A stretch of 64,000 bases of DNA from CAVRQM01 sp963732775 (lineage in GTDB: Bacteria > Pseudomonadota > Alphaproteobacteria > Acetobacterales > Acetobacteraceae), in the NCBI GenBank assembly GCA_963732775.1, contig CAVTAR010000001.1, positions 620,001 to 684,000 of the forward strand, read 5' to 3'. Within the stretch, counting starts at the first letter, position 1, and every line of letters starts with the position of its first letter. The position numbers were made by a program, and so were the translations under genes. The notes beneath the pieces are model-generated. The model did not search any database and was not told the DNA's origin. It worked only from the letters and a program-made list of their open reading frames with translations. This document shows positions 15,209-23,835 of this stretch, in pieces.

Positions 15209-16339
15209 GTGCCGCCCGACCCCACCGCCCGCCCAGTCTATATCGGCGCCGAGATCTATCGCGCCTCCAGCTACGGCGCGGGCCATCCGCTGGCGGTGCC
15301 GCGGGTGTCGACCTGCACCGACCTGATCCGCGCGATGGGCTGGCTCGACGAGGCGCAGTTCGTCACCGCGCCGCTGGCCAGCGTCGAGCAGCTCGCCCGG
15401 TTCCACGATCGCGGCTACCTCGCCGCCCTGCAGCGCGCCGAGCGCGACCAGGCGGTGGGCGAAGCGGACCGCGACCGCTACCGCATCGGCATCGACGGCA
15501 ACCCGGTCTACCCGGAGATCTTCTCCCGCCCGGCGACCAGCGCCGGCGGCGTGATGCTGGCGGCGCGGCTGACCCGGGCCGGCGGCGTGGTCCACTGCCC
15601 CGGTGGCGGCACGCATCACGGGCGGCGCGACCGCGCGAGCGGGTTTTGCTACCTGAACGACCCGGTGCTGGGGCTGCTGACCTGGCTCGACGCCGGGCTG
15701 GAGCGCATCGTCTATCTCGACATCGACGCGCATCACGGCGACGGGGTGCAGGACGCCTTCGCCGCCGACGACCGGGTGCTGACGCTCAGCATCCACGAGG
15801 CCGGACGCTGGCCCGGCACCGGCGCCGCCGACGACCGCGCCGGCGGGGCGGCCCGCAATTTCCCGGTGCCGGCGGGGTTCAACGACACCGAGATGCGCTG
15901 GCTCATGCAGCGCGCCGTGCTGCCCCTGGTCGCGGCGCACCGGCCGCAGGCGATCCTGCTGCAGACCGGGGCCGACGCGCTGGAGGAGGATCCGCTGGCG
16001 AAGCTGTCGCTGTCCAGCAACGCCTACTGGGACGTGGTGCGCAGCGTCGCGGGGCTCGCGCCGCGGCTGGTGGTGGTGGGCGGCGGCGGCTACAACCCGT
16101 ACACCACCGGGCGCTGCTGGGCCGGCATCTGGGCGACGCTGAACGGCATCGTGGTGCCGGACCGCACCACGCCGGCGGCGGAGCGGGTGCTGCGCGCGCT
16201 GACCTACCATCGCGCCGCCGGCCGCCACCCGCCGGCGCACTGGTTCACCACGCTGCGCGACGCCCCGCGCGAGGGGTGCGTGCGCGACGCCATCAAGCAG
16301 CTCGCCGCATCGGCGTGCATGGAGACGCTGTCCGCATGA
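15209..16339 (+). CDS. Histone-deacetylase-family protein (AcuC/APAH-like)
   Basis: A 376-residue zinc hydrolase of the HDAC superfamily; bacterial members deacetylate acetyl-CoA synthetase, polyamines or other amides. Visible features: HCPGGGTHHG (charge relay His pair), YLDIDAHHGDG (zinc Asp and His), LQTGADALEEDP (second zinc Asp) and VVVGGGGYN with the catalytic-site Tyr. The GTG at 15209 begins the conserved RPVYIGAEIY segment and is preferred over longer readings. It overlaps the DUF192 gene by 4 bp. Confidence 0.9.
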   Translation: MPPDPTARPVYIGAEIYRASSYGAGHPLAVPRVSTCTDLIRAMGWLDEAQFVTAPLASVEQLARFHDRGYLAALQRAERDQAVGEADRDRYRIGIDGNPVYPEIFSRPATSAGGVMLAARLTRAGGVVHCPGGGTHHGRRDRASGFCYLNDPVLGLLTWLDAGLERIVYLDIDAHHGDGVQDAFAADDRVLTLSIHEAGRWPGTGAADDRAGGAARNFPVPAGFNDTEMRWLMQRAVLPLVAAHRPQAILLQTGADALEEDPLAKLSLSSNAYWDVVRSVAGLAPRLVVVGGGGYNPYTTGRCWAGIWATLNGIVVPDRTTPAAERVLRALTYHRAAGRHPPAHWFTTLRDAPREGCVRDAIKQLAASACMETLSA

Positions 16340-16830
16340 TCACCCGCCGCCACATGCTGATCGCCCCCCCCGCGCTGCTGCTGCCGGCGCTCGGCCGGGC
16401 GCAGGAAGCCGAGCCGAAGGGGCCGCAGCCGGAGCTGCCGAAGGAGCGGCTGACGATCGTCACCCGCGACGGCGTGCGCCACGATTTCGACGTCGAGATG
16501 GCGCTGACCCCCGACCAGCAGGTGACGGGGCTGATGTTCCGCCCGACCGTGCCCGCGACTGGCGGCATGTTGTTCGACTGGGGCAGCGAGCGCGAGAGCC
16601 AGATGTGGATGCGCAACACCCTGGCGAGCCTGGACATGGTGTTCATCCGCGCCGACGGCACGGTCGGCGCCATCGCCGAGCGCACGACGCCCCGGAGCCT
16701 CGCCATCATCGACAGCGAGGGCCCGGTGCGGGCCACGCTGGAGCTCGCCGCCGGCACCGCCGAGCGGCTGGGCATCCGCGTCGGCGACCGCGTGGAGCAG
16801 CGCATCTTCGCCAAGCCCGCGCCTGGCTAG
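16336..16830 (+). CDS. DUF192 family exported protein
   Basis: 164 residues with a short signal peptide (MITRRHMLIAPPALLLPALGRAQ, possibly Tat because of the RR) and a DUF192 domain: VEMALTPDQQVTGLMFRPTVP, GMLFDWG and MWMRNTLASLDMVFI. Function of DUF192 is unknown; it is a small all-beta periplasmic protein. Coupled to the upstream deacetylase gene by ATGA. Confidence 0.88.
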   Translation: MITRRHMLIAPPALLLPALGRAQEAEPKGPQPELPKERLTIVTRDGVRHDFDVEMALTPDQQVTGLMFRPTVPATGGMLFDWGSERESQMWMRNTLASLDMVFIRADGTVGAIAERTTPRSLAIIDSEGPVRATLELAAGTAERLGIRVGDRVEQRIFAKPAPG

Positions 16831-16888
16831 CCGGCCTCTCATCTATTCCTTCCCGGCCGAGGCGCTCCCCGGGACGGACGGCGTCCGG

Positions 16889-17434
16889 ATGGCCGCGCGG
16901 TCCGACCGCGGCGGGCTCAGCTTCGACGACGTGTTGCGGCTCTGGCGCGAGGATGACGGGTTCGCCGCGGCGTGGTCCGCTCACCTCGCCGGCGCTCCCT
17001 ATGCTGCGCTGCGCCTGGAATGCCCGCCGCTCGTGGCCGGCCGGCTGGGCGGCAGCCTCTCGTGCGTCCTGCTGGACGCGCCGGAGCTGGTCCGGCCGGC
17101 CGACCCGCGGCCGTTCCGGGACCCGCTCGACCGCGCCGGCGAGGCCTTGGTCGCGACGTTTCCGAACCTCTCCGGCGACGCCGTCCTGGTGGTGCCGCGC
17201 GGCATCGGCCCGCCGGCGGCCTATTCCCACCTCGCGGCGTTCCTGCGCGACGCGCCGGCGCCGCAGGTGCGCGCGTTGTGGCGCGCCGTCGCGGCCGCGA
17301 TGCGCGCCCGGCTCGGCGCGGCACCCGTGTGGCTCAGCACCGCCGGCAGCGGCGTCCCCTGGCTGCACGTCCGCCTCGACGACCGGCCGAAATACTACGT
17401 GCATGCGCCCTACCGGCGATGGCCGGCGCCATAG
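16889..17434 (+). CDS. Conserved hypothetical protein (DUF6940-like)
   Basis: 181 residues. The pattern FDDVLRLWREDDGF, LRLECPPLV, FPNLSGDAVLVVPRGIGPPAAYSHLAAFLRDAP, and VWLSTAGSGVPWLHVRLDDRPKYY fits the uncharacterised DUF6940 family from memory. The frame stays open upstream (LIYSFPAEALPG precedes the ATG) but lacks ATG, GTG or TTG there, so the true N terminus may be longer. Domain name is moderately sure; no function is known. Confidence 0.7.
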   Translation: MAARSDRGGLSFDDVLRLWREDDGFAAAWSAHLAGAPYAALRLECPPLVAGRLGGSLSCVLLDAPELVRPADPRPFRDPLDRAGEALVATFPNLSGDAVLVVPRGIGPPAAYSHLAAFLRDAPAPQVRALWRAVAAAMRARLGAAPVWLSTAGSGVPWLHVRLDDRPKYYVHAPYRRWPAP

Positions 17435-17477
17435 CACGGCAACCGATCGGACAGCTCGAGGTTCGATCGGCGCTCAA

Positions 17478-17527
17478 GCTCCCTCTCCACCCGCACTTGC
17501 GGGGGGAGAGGGCCGGGGTGAGGGGGG
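17478..17527. repeat. Palindromic intergenic repeat (same family as 376-408/1554-1622)
   Basis: CTCCCTCTCCACCCGCA / TGCGGGGGGAGAGGG form a stem, followed by CCGGGGTGAGGGG, the characteristic right arm. Located between the DUF6940-like gene and tRNA-Pro. Confidence 0.7.
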
Positions 17528-17619
17528 TTCGTGGGCCGCTCCATGCCGGCCGCGCGTGCTTGTCGCCCTAGCGCGGCCTTGCGAGCGGCGCGCGCGTCCG
17601 CCATAGGTTGCCGCCGGTC

Positions 17620-17696
17620 CGGGGCGTGGCGCAGCCTGGTAGCGCGCGTGTTTTGGGTACACGAGGCCGCCGGTTCGAGTCCGGCCGCCCCGACCA
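17620..17696 (+). tRNA. tRNA-Pro (anticodon TGG)
   Basis: 77 nt with encoded CCA. The acceptor stem CGGGGCG pairs with CGCCCCG. The anticodon arm CGTGT-TTTGGGT-ACACG gives TGG. The T arm CCGGTTCGAGTCCGG is canonical. Confidence 0.95.
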
Positions 17697-17718
17697 GGGT
17701 GTCACCACGGAGGATCGC

Positions 17719-18030
17719 ATGGCGCGCCGTGCCCGCATCTACGAGCAGCCGAAGAGTTCGATGCAGTCGGGCCGCGCCGGCACGGACGAGTGGATCGTCG
17801 ATTTCGAGCAGGCCACGCCGCGCCGTGCCGAGCCGCTGATGGGCTGGATCAGCAGCGACGACACCCAGACGCAGCTGCGCCTGCGCTTCCCGTCGCGTGA
17901 GGCCGCGGTGGACTATGCCGAGCGCAACGGGCTGCTCTATCAGGTCGAGCTGTCACGTCCGCGCACGTTCAAGCCGAAGGCGTATGCGGACAATTTCCGC
18001 TATGGCCGGATCGAGAACTGGACCCATTGA
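17719..18030 (+). CDS. NADH dehydrogenase complex I accessory subunit (NDUFS4-like)
   Basis: 103 residues of the ETC complex I subunit conserved region family, the bacterial counterpart of mitochondrial NDUFS4 found in alphaproteobacteria. Typical markers are ARIYEQPKSSMQSG, WIVDFEQATPRRAEPLMGWISSDDTQTQLRL, FPSREAAVDYAERNG and KPKAYADNFRYGRIENWTH. It binds peripherally to the matrix/cytosolic arm of NADH:quinone oxidoreductase. The ATG at 17719 follows GGAGGA. It sits between two tRNA genes. Confidence 0.93.
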   Translation: MARRARIYEQPKSSMQSGRAGTDEWIVDFEQATPRRAEPLMGWISSDDTQTQLRLRFPSREAAVDYAERNGLLYQVELSRPRTFKPKAYADNFRYGRIENWTH

Positions 18031-18049
18031 GGGTCCGGAGGCTGGCGAG

Positions 18050-18126
18050 GCGCCCTTAGCTCAGGTGGATAGAGCAGCGGCCTTCTAATCCGCGGGTCGG
18101 GGGTTCGAGTCCCTCAGGGCGCGCCA
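18050..18126 (+). tRNA. tRNA-Arg (anticodon TCT)
   Basis: 77 nt with encoded CCA. The acceptor GCGCCCT pairs with AGGGCGC. The anticodon arm GCGGC-CTTCTAA-TCCGC reads TCT but has a C-T mismatch at the closing pair (positions 31-39). The T arm GGGGGTTCGAGTCCCTC is canonical. Confidence 0.92.
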
Positions 18127-18238
18127 ACTCCTCGCGGTCCGACCCGAGCGCCCGCGACCGCGGCGTACCGTGGTCGGCCCGCACCGGCGCAAGAATTGCT
18201 TTCCGCCCTCAACGAGCCACCAACCAGGGACATCCGCC

Positions 18239-19312
18239 ATGCAGACCCGCCGCCGCCTGCTGCACTCCACGCTTGCCCTGTCCGGCGCGGCGGTGCTGGC
18301 CGCCCCGGCCCGCGCCGCCGGCCCCTACCGCGTCGCCTTCGTCTACGTGGCCCCCATCGGCGACGCCGGCTACACCTTCCAGCACGAACTCGGCCGCCGC
18401 GCCGTGGCCGCCCATTACGGCGACCAGGTGCGCACCAGCTACGTCGAGAACGTCCCCGAGGGCGCCGACGCCGAGCGCGTCATCCGCAAGCTGGCGCAGG
18501 AGAACGACCTCGTCTTCACCACCTCGTTCGGCTTCATGGAACCCACCCTCAAGGTCGCCAAGCAGTTCCCGAAGGTGCGCTTCGAGCACGCCACCGGCTA
18601 CAAGCGCGCCGCCAACCTGGCCACCTACTCGGCCCGCTTCTACGAAGGCCGCTACCTCGCCGGCGTGATCGCCGGGCGGATGACCAAGAGCAACACCATC
18701 GGCTTCGTCGGCGCCTTCCCGATCCCCGAGGTCATCAACAACATCAACGCCTACACCCTGGGCGCCCGCTCGGTGAACCCGGCGGTGCAGGTCAAGCTGG
18801 TCATGGTCTCCGCCTGGTTCGACCCCGGCAAGGAGCGCGCCGCCGCCGAGGCCATGATGAGCCAGGGCGCGGACGTGATCGTGACCCACACCGACAGCCC
18901 GGCGGTGCAGCAGGCCGGCGAGGACCGCGGCGTCTATACCGTCGGCTTCGACAGCGACATGGGCCGGTTCGGGCCGAAGACCTGCCTTACCTCGCAGATG
19001 GACAACTGGGCCGACTACTACATCGCCCGCGTCGCCGCCGGCATGGACGGCTCGTGGCAGAGCACCGACACCTGGGGCGGCATCAAGGAGGGCATGGTCC
19101 AGCTCGCCCCGTTCAACCCGGCGCTGCCGCAGGCGGTGGCCGACGAGATCACCGCCAGGAAGGCGGCCATCGCCGGCGGCACGCTGAAGCCGTTCGCGGG
19201 TCCGGTGCTCGACCAGACGGGCGCGACCAAGGCGGCGGCCGGTGCGGCGCTGGCCGACGCCGACATCCTGGGCATGAACTGGCTGGTGCAGGGGGTGCAG
19301 GGGACGGTGTAG
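18239..19312 (+). CDS. BMP family ABC transporter substrate-binding protein
   Basis: 357-residue periplasmic binding protein of the basic membrane protein (BMP/Med/TmpC) family, usually for purines or nucleosides. The N terminus MQTRRRLLHSTLALSGAAVLAAPARA is a twin-arginine-like signal. Diagnostic segments include VAFVYVAPIGDAGYTFQHELG, YSARFYEGRYLAGVIAG, NTIGFVGAFPIPEVINNINAY and GVYTVGFDSDMG. No permease or ATPase is adjacent; it may share the importer at 38.5-44.7 kb or be an orphan. AGGGA lies 8-12 bases upstream of the ATG. Confidence 0.9.
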   Translation: MQTRRRLLHSTLALSGAAVLAAPARAAGPYRVAFVYVAPIGDAGYTFQHELGRRAVAAHYGDQVRTSYVENVPEGADAERVIRKLAQENDLVFTTSFGFMEPTLKVAKQFPKVRFEHATGYKRAANLATYSARFYEGRYLAGVIAGRMTKSNTIGFVGAFPIPEVINNINAYTLGARSVNPAVQVKLVMVSAWFDPGKERAAAEAMMSQGADVIVTHTDSPAVQQAGEDRGVYTVGFDSDMGRFGPKTCLTSQMDNWADYYIARVAAGMDGSWQSTDTWGGIKEGMVQLAPFNPALPQAVADEITARKAAIAGGTLKPFAGPVLDQTGATKAAAGAALADADILGMNWLVQGVQGTV

Positions 19313-19374
19313 GCCGCGTCTCTCCGTCGCTCCGGGCGATTGCGCACCCCCGTCCCCACCCCTAATATCGAGCC

Positions 19375-19614
19375 ATGGGACGCGAACACAGCAACATCGC
19401 CCGGCGCTGCGAGCGCGCGGTGCTCACCGCCTATCGCGAACTGCGCGGCCTCGGCACCGACGACATGCAGGCGTTCGGCGCCTGCACCACGCTCTACCGC
19501 ATCCACCACCCCGAGGCGTCGCTGAGCGAGGCGCGCAGCCTGGTCGCGGAGTGGGTCGACCACCACGTCGTGCGCGGCGACCGCGCCCCCACGCCCGGCT
19601 GCGACTGCGACTGA
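19375..19614 (+). CDS. Hypothetical small protein
   Basis: 79 residues, no recognised domain. Helical sequence (NIARRCERAVLTAYRELRGLG, ASLSEARSLVAEWVDHHV) with a C-terminal CDCD. Its middle (DMQAFGACTTLYRIHHPEAS) reads like a genuine helical protein, and the frame is uninterrupted between two annotated genes. Convergent with the glycine-zipper lipoprotein gene. Confidence 0.55.
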   Translation: MGREHSNIARRCERAVLTAYRELRGLGTDDMQAFGACTTLYRIHHPEASLSEARSLVAEWVDHHVVRGDRAPTPGCDCD

Positions 19615-19632
19615 CGCGCCGGGCGCGCCGCG

Positions 19633-20305
19633 CTACGGCAGGCCCGGGATCGCCGGCGGCGTGATCCCAGGCGGCACAACGCCGGGCGGCATGAGTCCGG
19701 ACGGCGCAATCCCGGGCGGCAGCAGCGGCGTCTCCTTCACCGGCGCGGGCGGCGGCACCGTCTCCGTCGGCTGCGCGGCCGGGGCCGCCGCCGGGGCAGG
19801 GGCAGGCGCAGGTGCAGGCAGTCCCGCACCCGCCGGCGGCGAGTCGCTCGCCACCGTGTAGTCCGGCACGATGCGGGCCTGGTTGCCGGCGATCACCAGC
19901 ACCCGCGCGCCCACCGCCAGCGGCGTCACGTCCTTCTGCGTCACCGAGATCAGGTCGCCGCCCGGCTTGCGCACGATGTACTCGTAGGCGAACGTGTCGG
20001 CCGCCGCGTGCTCCACCCCGGTGCCGACCAGCCCGCCCAGCAGCGCCCCGCCGACCGCGCCGAAGGTCGACGTGACCGCCCCGCCCGGCACCGTCGAGCC
20101 GGCCGCGCCGCCGGCCGCGGCACCCGAGGCCGCGCCCACCACGCCGGGGGCGGAGACGTCCACCCGCCGCACGCCGATCACCGTGCCGCGGTCGACCTTG
20201 TTGGCCTGCTGCACGGCGGCACTCGAATAGGTGTTCGGCGAGGACCTGCGGCCCGCAGCCGGCCAGCCCGGCGATGCAGCCGGCGATGACGAGCGATCTG
20301 ACCAT
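19633..20305 (-). CDS. Outer-membrane glycine-zipper lipoprotein (SlyB-like), one frameshift near the N terminus
   Basis: The N terminus MVRSLVIAGCIAGLAGCGPQ is a lipoprotein signal. The family continuation SPNTYSSAAVQQANKVDRGTVIGVRRVDVSA is present one frame over, so a single extra base lies near 20248 (in CAGGTCCTCG). A glycine zipper (AASGAAAGGAAGSTVPGGA...GGALLGGLVG) follows, then a conserved beta strand region YEYIVRKPGGDLISVTQ, and a Pro/Ala tail with repeated PPGI units. SlyB/Pcp-type lipoproteins stabilise the outer membrane. Family assignment is good; the frameshift may be a sequence error. Confidence 0.75.
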
Positions 20306-20411
20306 GCCGGACCCCCTTGCTGTCCTGCCGCCCCAGATAGGCCGCGCGGCCGGCGATGTCACCGCGCCGTTCGCAGTTGCGAAAGCCGCCCGCGCACCCG
20401 AAGCTGGCGGC

Positions 20412-21575
20412 ATGGACAGGCAGGACTTCGACGCGCTGGTGATCGGCGCCGGCATCGCCGGGGCCACGGTGGCCGCCCACCTCGTCGCCGACCGGCCCCG
20501 CGTGGCGCTGGTCGAGGCCGAGGAGCAGGCCGGCTACCATAGCACCGGCCGCTCGGCCGCGCTGTGGTACCTGAACTACGGGCCGCCCGACGTCCGCGCC
20601 CTCACCGGCCTGTCGCGCGCCTTCTTCGAGCAGCCGCCGGCCGGCTTCACCGACCAGATGCTCGTGGCGCGGCGCTCCGTGCTGCTGCTGGCGCGCCCGG
20701 GCGAGGAAGCCGCGCTCGCTGCCATGCTCGCCGCCGGCATCGGCCTGCGCGCGCTGGCCCCGGGCGAGCCGGAGCGGCTGGTCCCGGCGCTGCGCCCCGG
20801 CCACGTCGCCGCCGCGGCCATCGAGGACGACGCCTTCGACATGGACGTGGCCGCTCTGCACCAGGGCTATTTGCGCCAGTTCCGGGCCGCCGGCGGCGTG
20901 CTGGCCCTGCGCAGCCGCACCAGCCGCATCGAGCGCGCGCGGGGCCTTTGGCGGGTCGAGGTGAGCGGCGGCGCCGTGCTGACCGCGCCCGTGCTGGTCG
21001 ACGCCGCCGGCGCCTGGGGCGACGAGGTGGCCCGGCAAGCCGGCGTCGCGCCGCTCGGCCTGGTGCCGAAGCGGCGCACCGCCGTCATCGTCGACCCGGC
21101 GCCGTGGGACGTCCGCGACTGGCCGATGATCAACGACGTGGCCGAGAGCTGGTACGCCCGGCCCGAGGCGCGCACCAGGCTGCTGGTCTCGCCCGCCGAC
21201 CAGACGCCGAGCCACGCCCACGACGTGCGCCCCGACGAGCTGGACATCGCGGTCGCCATCGACCGGATGCAGCAGGCGCTCGACATCGAGGTGCGCCGCG
21301 TCGAGCACGCCTGGGCCGGCCTGCGCACCTTCACCCCCGACGGCAGCCTCGCCTTCGGGCTGGACCGGGCGGCCCCCGGGTTCTTCTGGTGCGTGGGGCA
21401 GGGCGGCTACGGCATCCAGACCTCGCCCGCGGCCGGGCGGCTGATGGCCGACCTGGTCGCCGGCCGCGACCCGGCGGCCTGGATGGGGGAGGCGGCGGCG
21501 GCGGTGCTGCCCCTTCTCGACCCGGCCCGCTTCGCCCCGGCCCGCTTCGCCCCGGCCCGCCTTTCCCGCGCCTGA
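20412..21575 (+). CDS. FAD-dependent amino-acid oxidase/dehydrogenase (DadA family)
   Basis: 387 residues. The dinucleotide-binding motif VIGAGIAGATVAAHL and the flavin-contact segment TGRSAALWYLNYGPPDVR place it in the glycine oxidase/D-amino-acid dehydrogenase (DAO) family; the C-terminal GLRTFTPDGSLAFGLDRAAPGFFWCVGQGGYGIQTSPAAGRL confirms it. It likely oxidises an amino acid or N-substituted amine, with electrons passing to O2 or quinone. The C terminus ends in a threefold 5-residue repeat (FAPAR), from a 15-base repeat at about 21530-21560. Confidence 0.88.
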   Translation: MDRQDFDALVIGAGIAGATVAAHLVADRPRVALVEAEEQAGYHSTGRSAALWYLNYGPPDVRALTGLSRAFFEQPPAGFTDQMLVARRSVLLLARPGEEAALAAMLAAGIGLRALAPGEPERLVPALRPGHVAAAAIEDDAFDMDVAALHQGYLRQFRAAGGVLALRSRTSRIERARGLWRVEVSGGAVLTAPVLVDAAGAWGDEVARQAGVAPLGLVPKRRTAVIVDPAPWDVRDWPMINDVAESWYARPEARTRLLVSPADQTPSHAHDVRPDELDIAVAIDRMQQALDIEVRRVEHAWAGLRTFTPDGSLAFGLDRAAPGFFWCVGQGGYGIQTSPAAGRLMADLVAGRDPAAWMGEAAAAVLPLLDPARFAPARFAPARLSRA

Positions 21576-21646
21576 GCCGTGGAGATCACGCGCTTGTTGC
21601 CGCCTCGCCTCTCGTGCGCACGCCGGGTCCGTGACAAGGAGTAACC

Positions 21647-23752
21647 ATGAGCCGCACCATCAAGGGTTCGAGCACGAGCGGCGTCAGCCTGACCAGCCGC
21701 GGCGACAATCCGGTGTCGGTCGTGGCCGGCGCGGTGATCGACACCACCGGCCCGTTCGCGATCCGGGGCGCCGCCGGCACGGCCTGGACCATCGGCAATC
21801 GCGGCACCCTGGTCGCCGCGAGCTACGGCGTGACGCTCGGCTCCGGCGGCAAGGTCACGAACGGCGGCAGCGGGGCCGCGGCCGGGCAGATCAGCGGCGG
21901 CGTCGCCGGCATCGCGATCGGCCAGGCGGCGGGCCTGGTCAGCAACACCGGCACGGTGCGGGGCACCGGCGCGCAGGCGAGCGGCGTGCTGCTGCGGGCC
22001 GGCGGGCAGGTGGTCAACGGGTCGGCCGCCGCGTCGTCGGCGCTGATCGAGGGCGGCGGCGCGGGGGTGTCGGTCGCCGGCGGCGCCGGCACGGTGACGA
22101 ACCGCGCGACCATCGCCTCGACCGGCGCCGCCGGCTACGGCGTGCAGCTGTCGGCCGGCGGCACCGTGTCCAACATCGGGGCCGGCGCGGTCATCCTGGG
22201 CGACACCGGGGTGCGCATCAGCGGCGGGGCCGGCCGCGTCAGCAACGATGGCCGCATCACCGCGCGCTCCGGCTACGGCGTGGTGCTGGCCGGCGCCGGC
22301 AGCGTGGCCAACGGCTCGGCCGCCGACGCCGCCGCCCTGATCACCGGCGGCGTCGAGCTCGGCAGCGGCAGCGTCATGAACGATGGCACGATCACCGGCC
22401 TGGCCAGCGGTCAGCGCGGCGTCTACGGGTCCGGCGTCAACGGCAGCCTGACGGTGAGCAATTCCGGCAGTATCGAGGGCTTCGAGGGCGTGCGCGCGGC
22501 CGGCACGCTGCGGCTGATAAACGGGTCGGACGGCAACACCAGGGCGAGCGTCTCCGGCACCGAGCTCGGCGTGTTCGCCGGCACCGGCGGCGCGGTGCTG
22601 AACGGCGGCACCATCCAGTCCAGCCGGGGCATCGGCGTGCTGCTGTACGGCAGCGCGACCGAGCCGCTGCGGGTGATCAACGGCTCGGCCGCCAACCACG
22701 CCGCCAGCATCGCCGGCAGCGAGAGCGGGGTCTACCTGCGCCTGTACGGCGCGACCTATCGCGGGCAGGTGCTGGTGACCAATTTCGGCACCATCGAGGG
22801 CGGCGCGGCCGCCGGCGTCGTGCTGGCCGCGCAATCGGGCGGCATCACGCTCATCAACGCGGGCCGGATCGAGGGCAACCCGAACCGCGGCGACCTCGCG
22901 GTGCAGTTCAAGGGCGGCGACGCGCTGCTGGCGATCTATCCGGGTGCCGTGTTCGTGGGCCAGGTGGTGGCCGACCCGACCCGCAGCAACACGCTCGACT
23001 TCGTCTCGACCGCGTCCACCGGCCGCATCGAGGGCATCGGCACGAAGTTCCAGGGGTTCCAGAACCTGCTGGTCGACCCCGGCGCGCGCTGGTCGGTGGC
23101 GGGCGGCGACACCCTGGTGGGCGGGGCCGGCATCACCCTGCGTCCCGCGGCCACGCTCACCGTGAACGGCACGCTCGACGTGGGCGGCTCGCTCACCCTG
23201 GTCGGCACCGGCACGCTCGACGTGAACGCGGTCGGCGTCTTCGAGGTCGGCACGGCGGGCGGCGCTGCCGCCGGCGCACTCACGGTCGATGCGGGCGCCA
23301 GGCTCGTGGGCGCGGAGGTCGTGAAGGCGGCCGTACGGGACGGCGGCATCGTCGAGGCGAGCGGCGGGACGCTGGTCCTGCTGGGCGGCGCGACCGGCTC
23401 CGGCATCGCCATGATCGACGCGGCCTCCGTGCTGCGGGTCCAGAGTTCGGTCGCGCTGGGGCGCGTGGAGTTCCTCGCCTCGGGCCACGGCGACCTGCAG
23501 GTCGCCCAGGGCGGCGGCCTGGGTGCGACCGCCATCACCGGCTTCGGCGCCGCGGCGGGCAACGCCATCGACCTGCTCGGCTTCCACGCGGCCTCGCTGG
23601 TCTACACCACCCTCGACGCGAACAGCGGCCTGCTCGACCTGACCGGCGCCCAGGGCAGCCACGCGATGCTGGTGTTCAGCGGCGGCAGCTATGCCGCCGG
23701 CCAGTTCCACTTCACCAACGGCGCGGGCGCCGCGCACATCACCTTCGGCTGA
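21647..23752 (+). CDS. Beta-solenoid repeat protein (adhesin/passenger-like)
   Basis: 701 residues of Gly/Ala/Asn/Thr-rich imperfect repeats of about 30-40 residues with cores such as VSNxGxIxxxxGVxLxxGGxVxNGSAA, predicting a right-handed beta-helix as in autotransporter passengers and large adhesins. There is no N-terminal Sec signal and no C-terminal beta-barrel. The C-terminal 90 residues (GATAITGFGAAAGNAIDLLGF...) resemble tails of type I-secreted proteins, but this is inference. The ATG follows AAGGAG by six bases. The next gene is a hybrid sensor kinase 83 bp downstream. Confidence 0.75.
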   Translation: MSRTIKGSSTSGVSLTSRGDNPVSVVAGAVIDTTGPFAIRGAAGTAWTIGNRGTLVAASYGVTLGSGGKVTNGGSGAAAGQISGGVAGIAIGQAAGLVSNTGTVRGTGAQASGVLLRAGGQVVNGSAAASSALIEGGGAGVSVAGGAGTVTNRATIASTGAAGYGVQLSAGGTVSNIGAGAVILGDTGVRISGGAGRVSNDGRITARSGYGVVLAGAGSVANGSAADAAALITGGVELGSGSVMNDGTITGLASGQRGVYGSGVNGSLTVSNSGSIEGFEGVRAAGTLRLINGSDGNTRASVSGTELGVFAGTGGAVLNGGTIQSSRGIGVLLYGSATEPLRVINGSAANHAASIAGSESGVYLRLYGATYRGQVLVTNFGTIEGGAAAGVVLAAQSGGITLINAGRIEGNPNRGDLAVQFKGGDALLAIYPGAVFVGQVVADPTRSNTLDFVSTASTGRIEGIGTKFQGFQNLLVDPGARWSVAGGDTLVGGAGITLRPAATLTVNGTLDVGGSLTLVGTGTLDVNAVGVFEVGTAGGAAAGALTVDAGARLVGAEVVKAAVRDGGIVEASGGTLVLLGGATGSGIAMIDAASVLRVQSSVALGRVEFLASGHGDLQVAQGGGLGATAITGFGAAAGNAIDLLGFHAASLVYTTLDANSGLLDLTGAQGSHAMLVFSGGSYAAGQFHFTNGAGAAHITFG

Positions 23753-23835
23753 ACCGCGCCGCGTTCACCACCGGTTAGCTTCTCCCTGGCAGGCTCGCGC
23801 GCCGGAGCGAACGAGAACAGGGTGGGTCCGAACAC

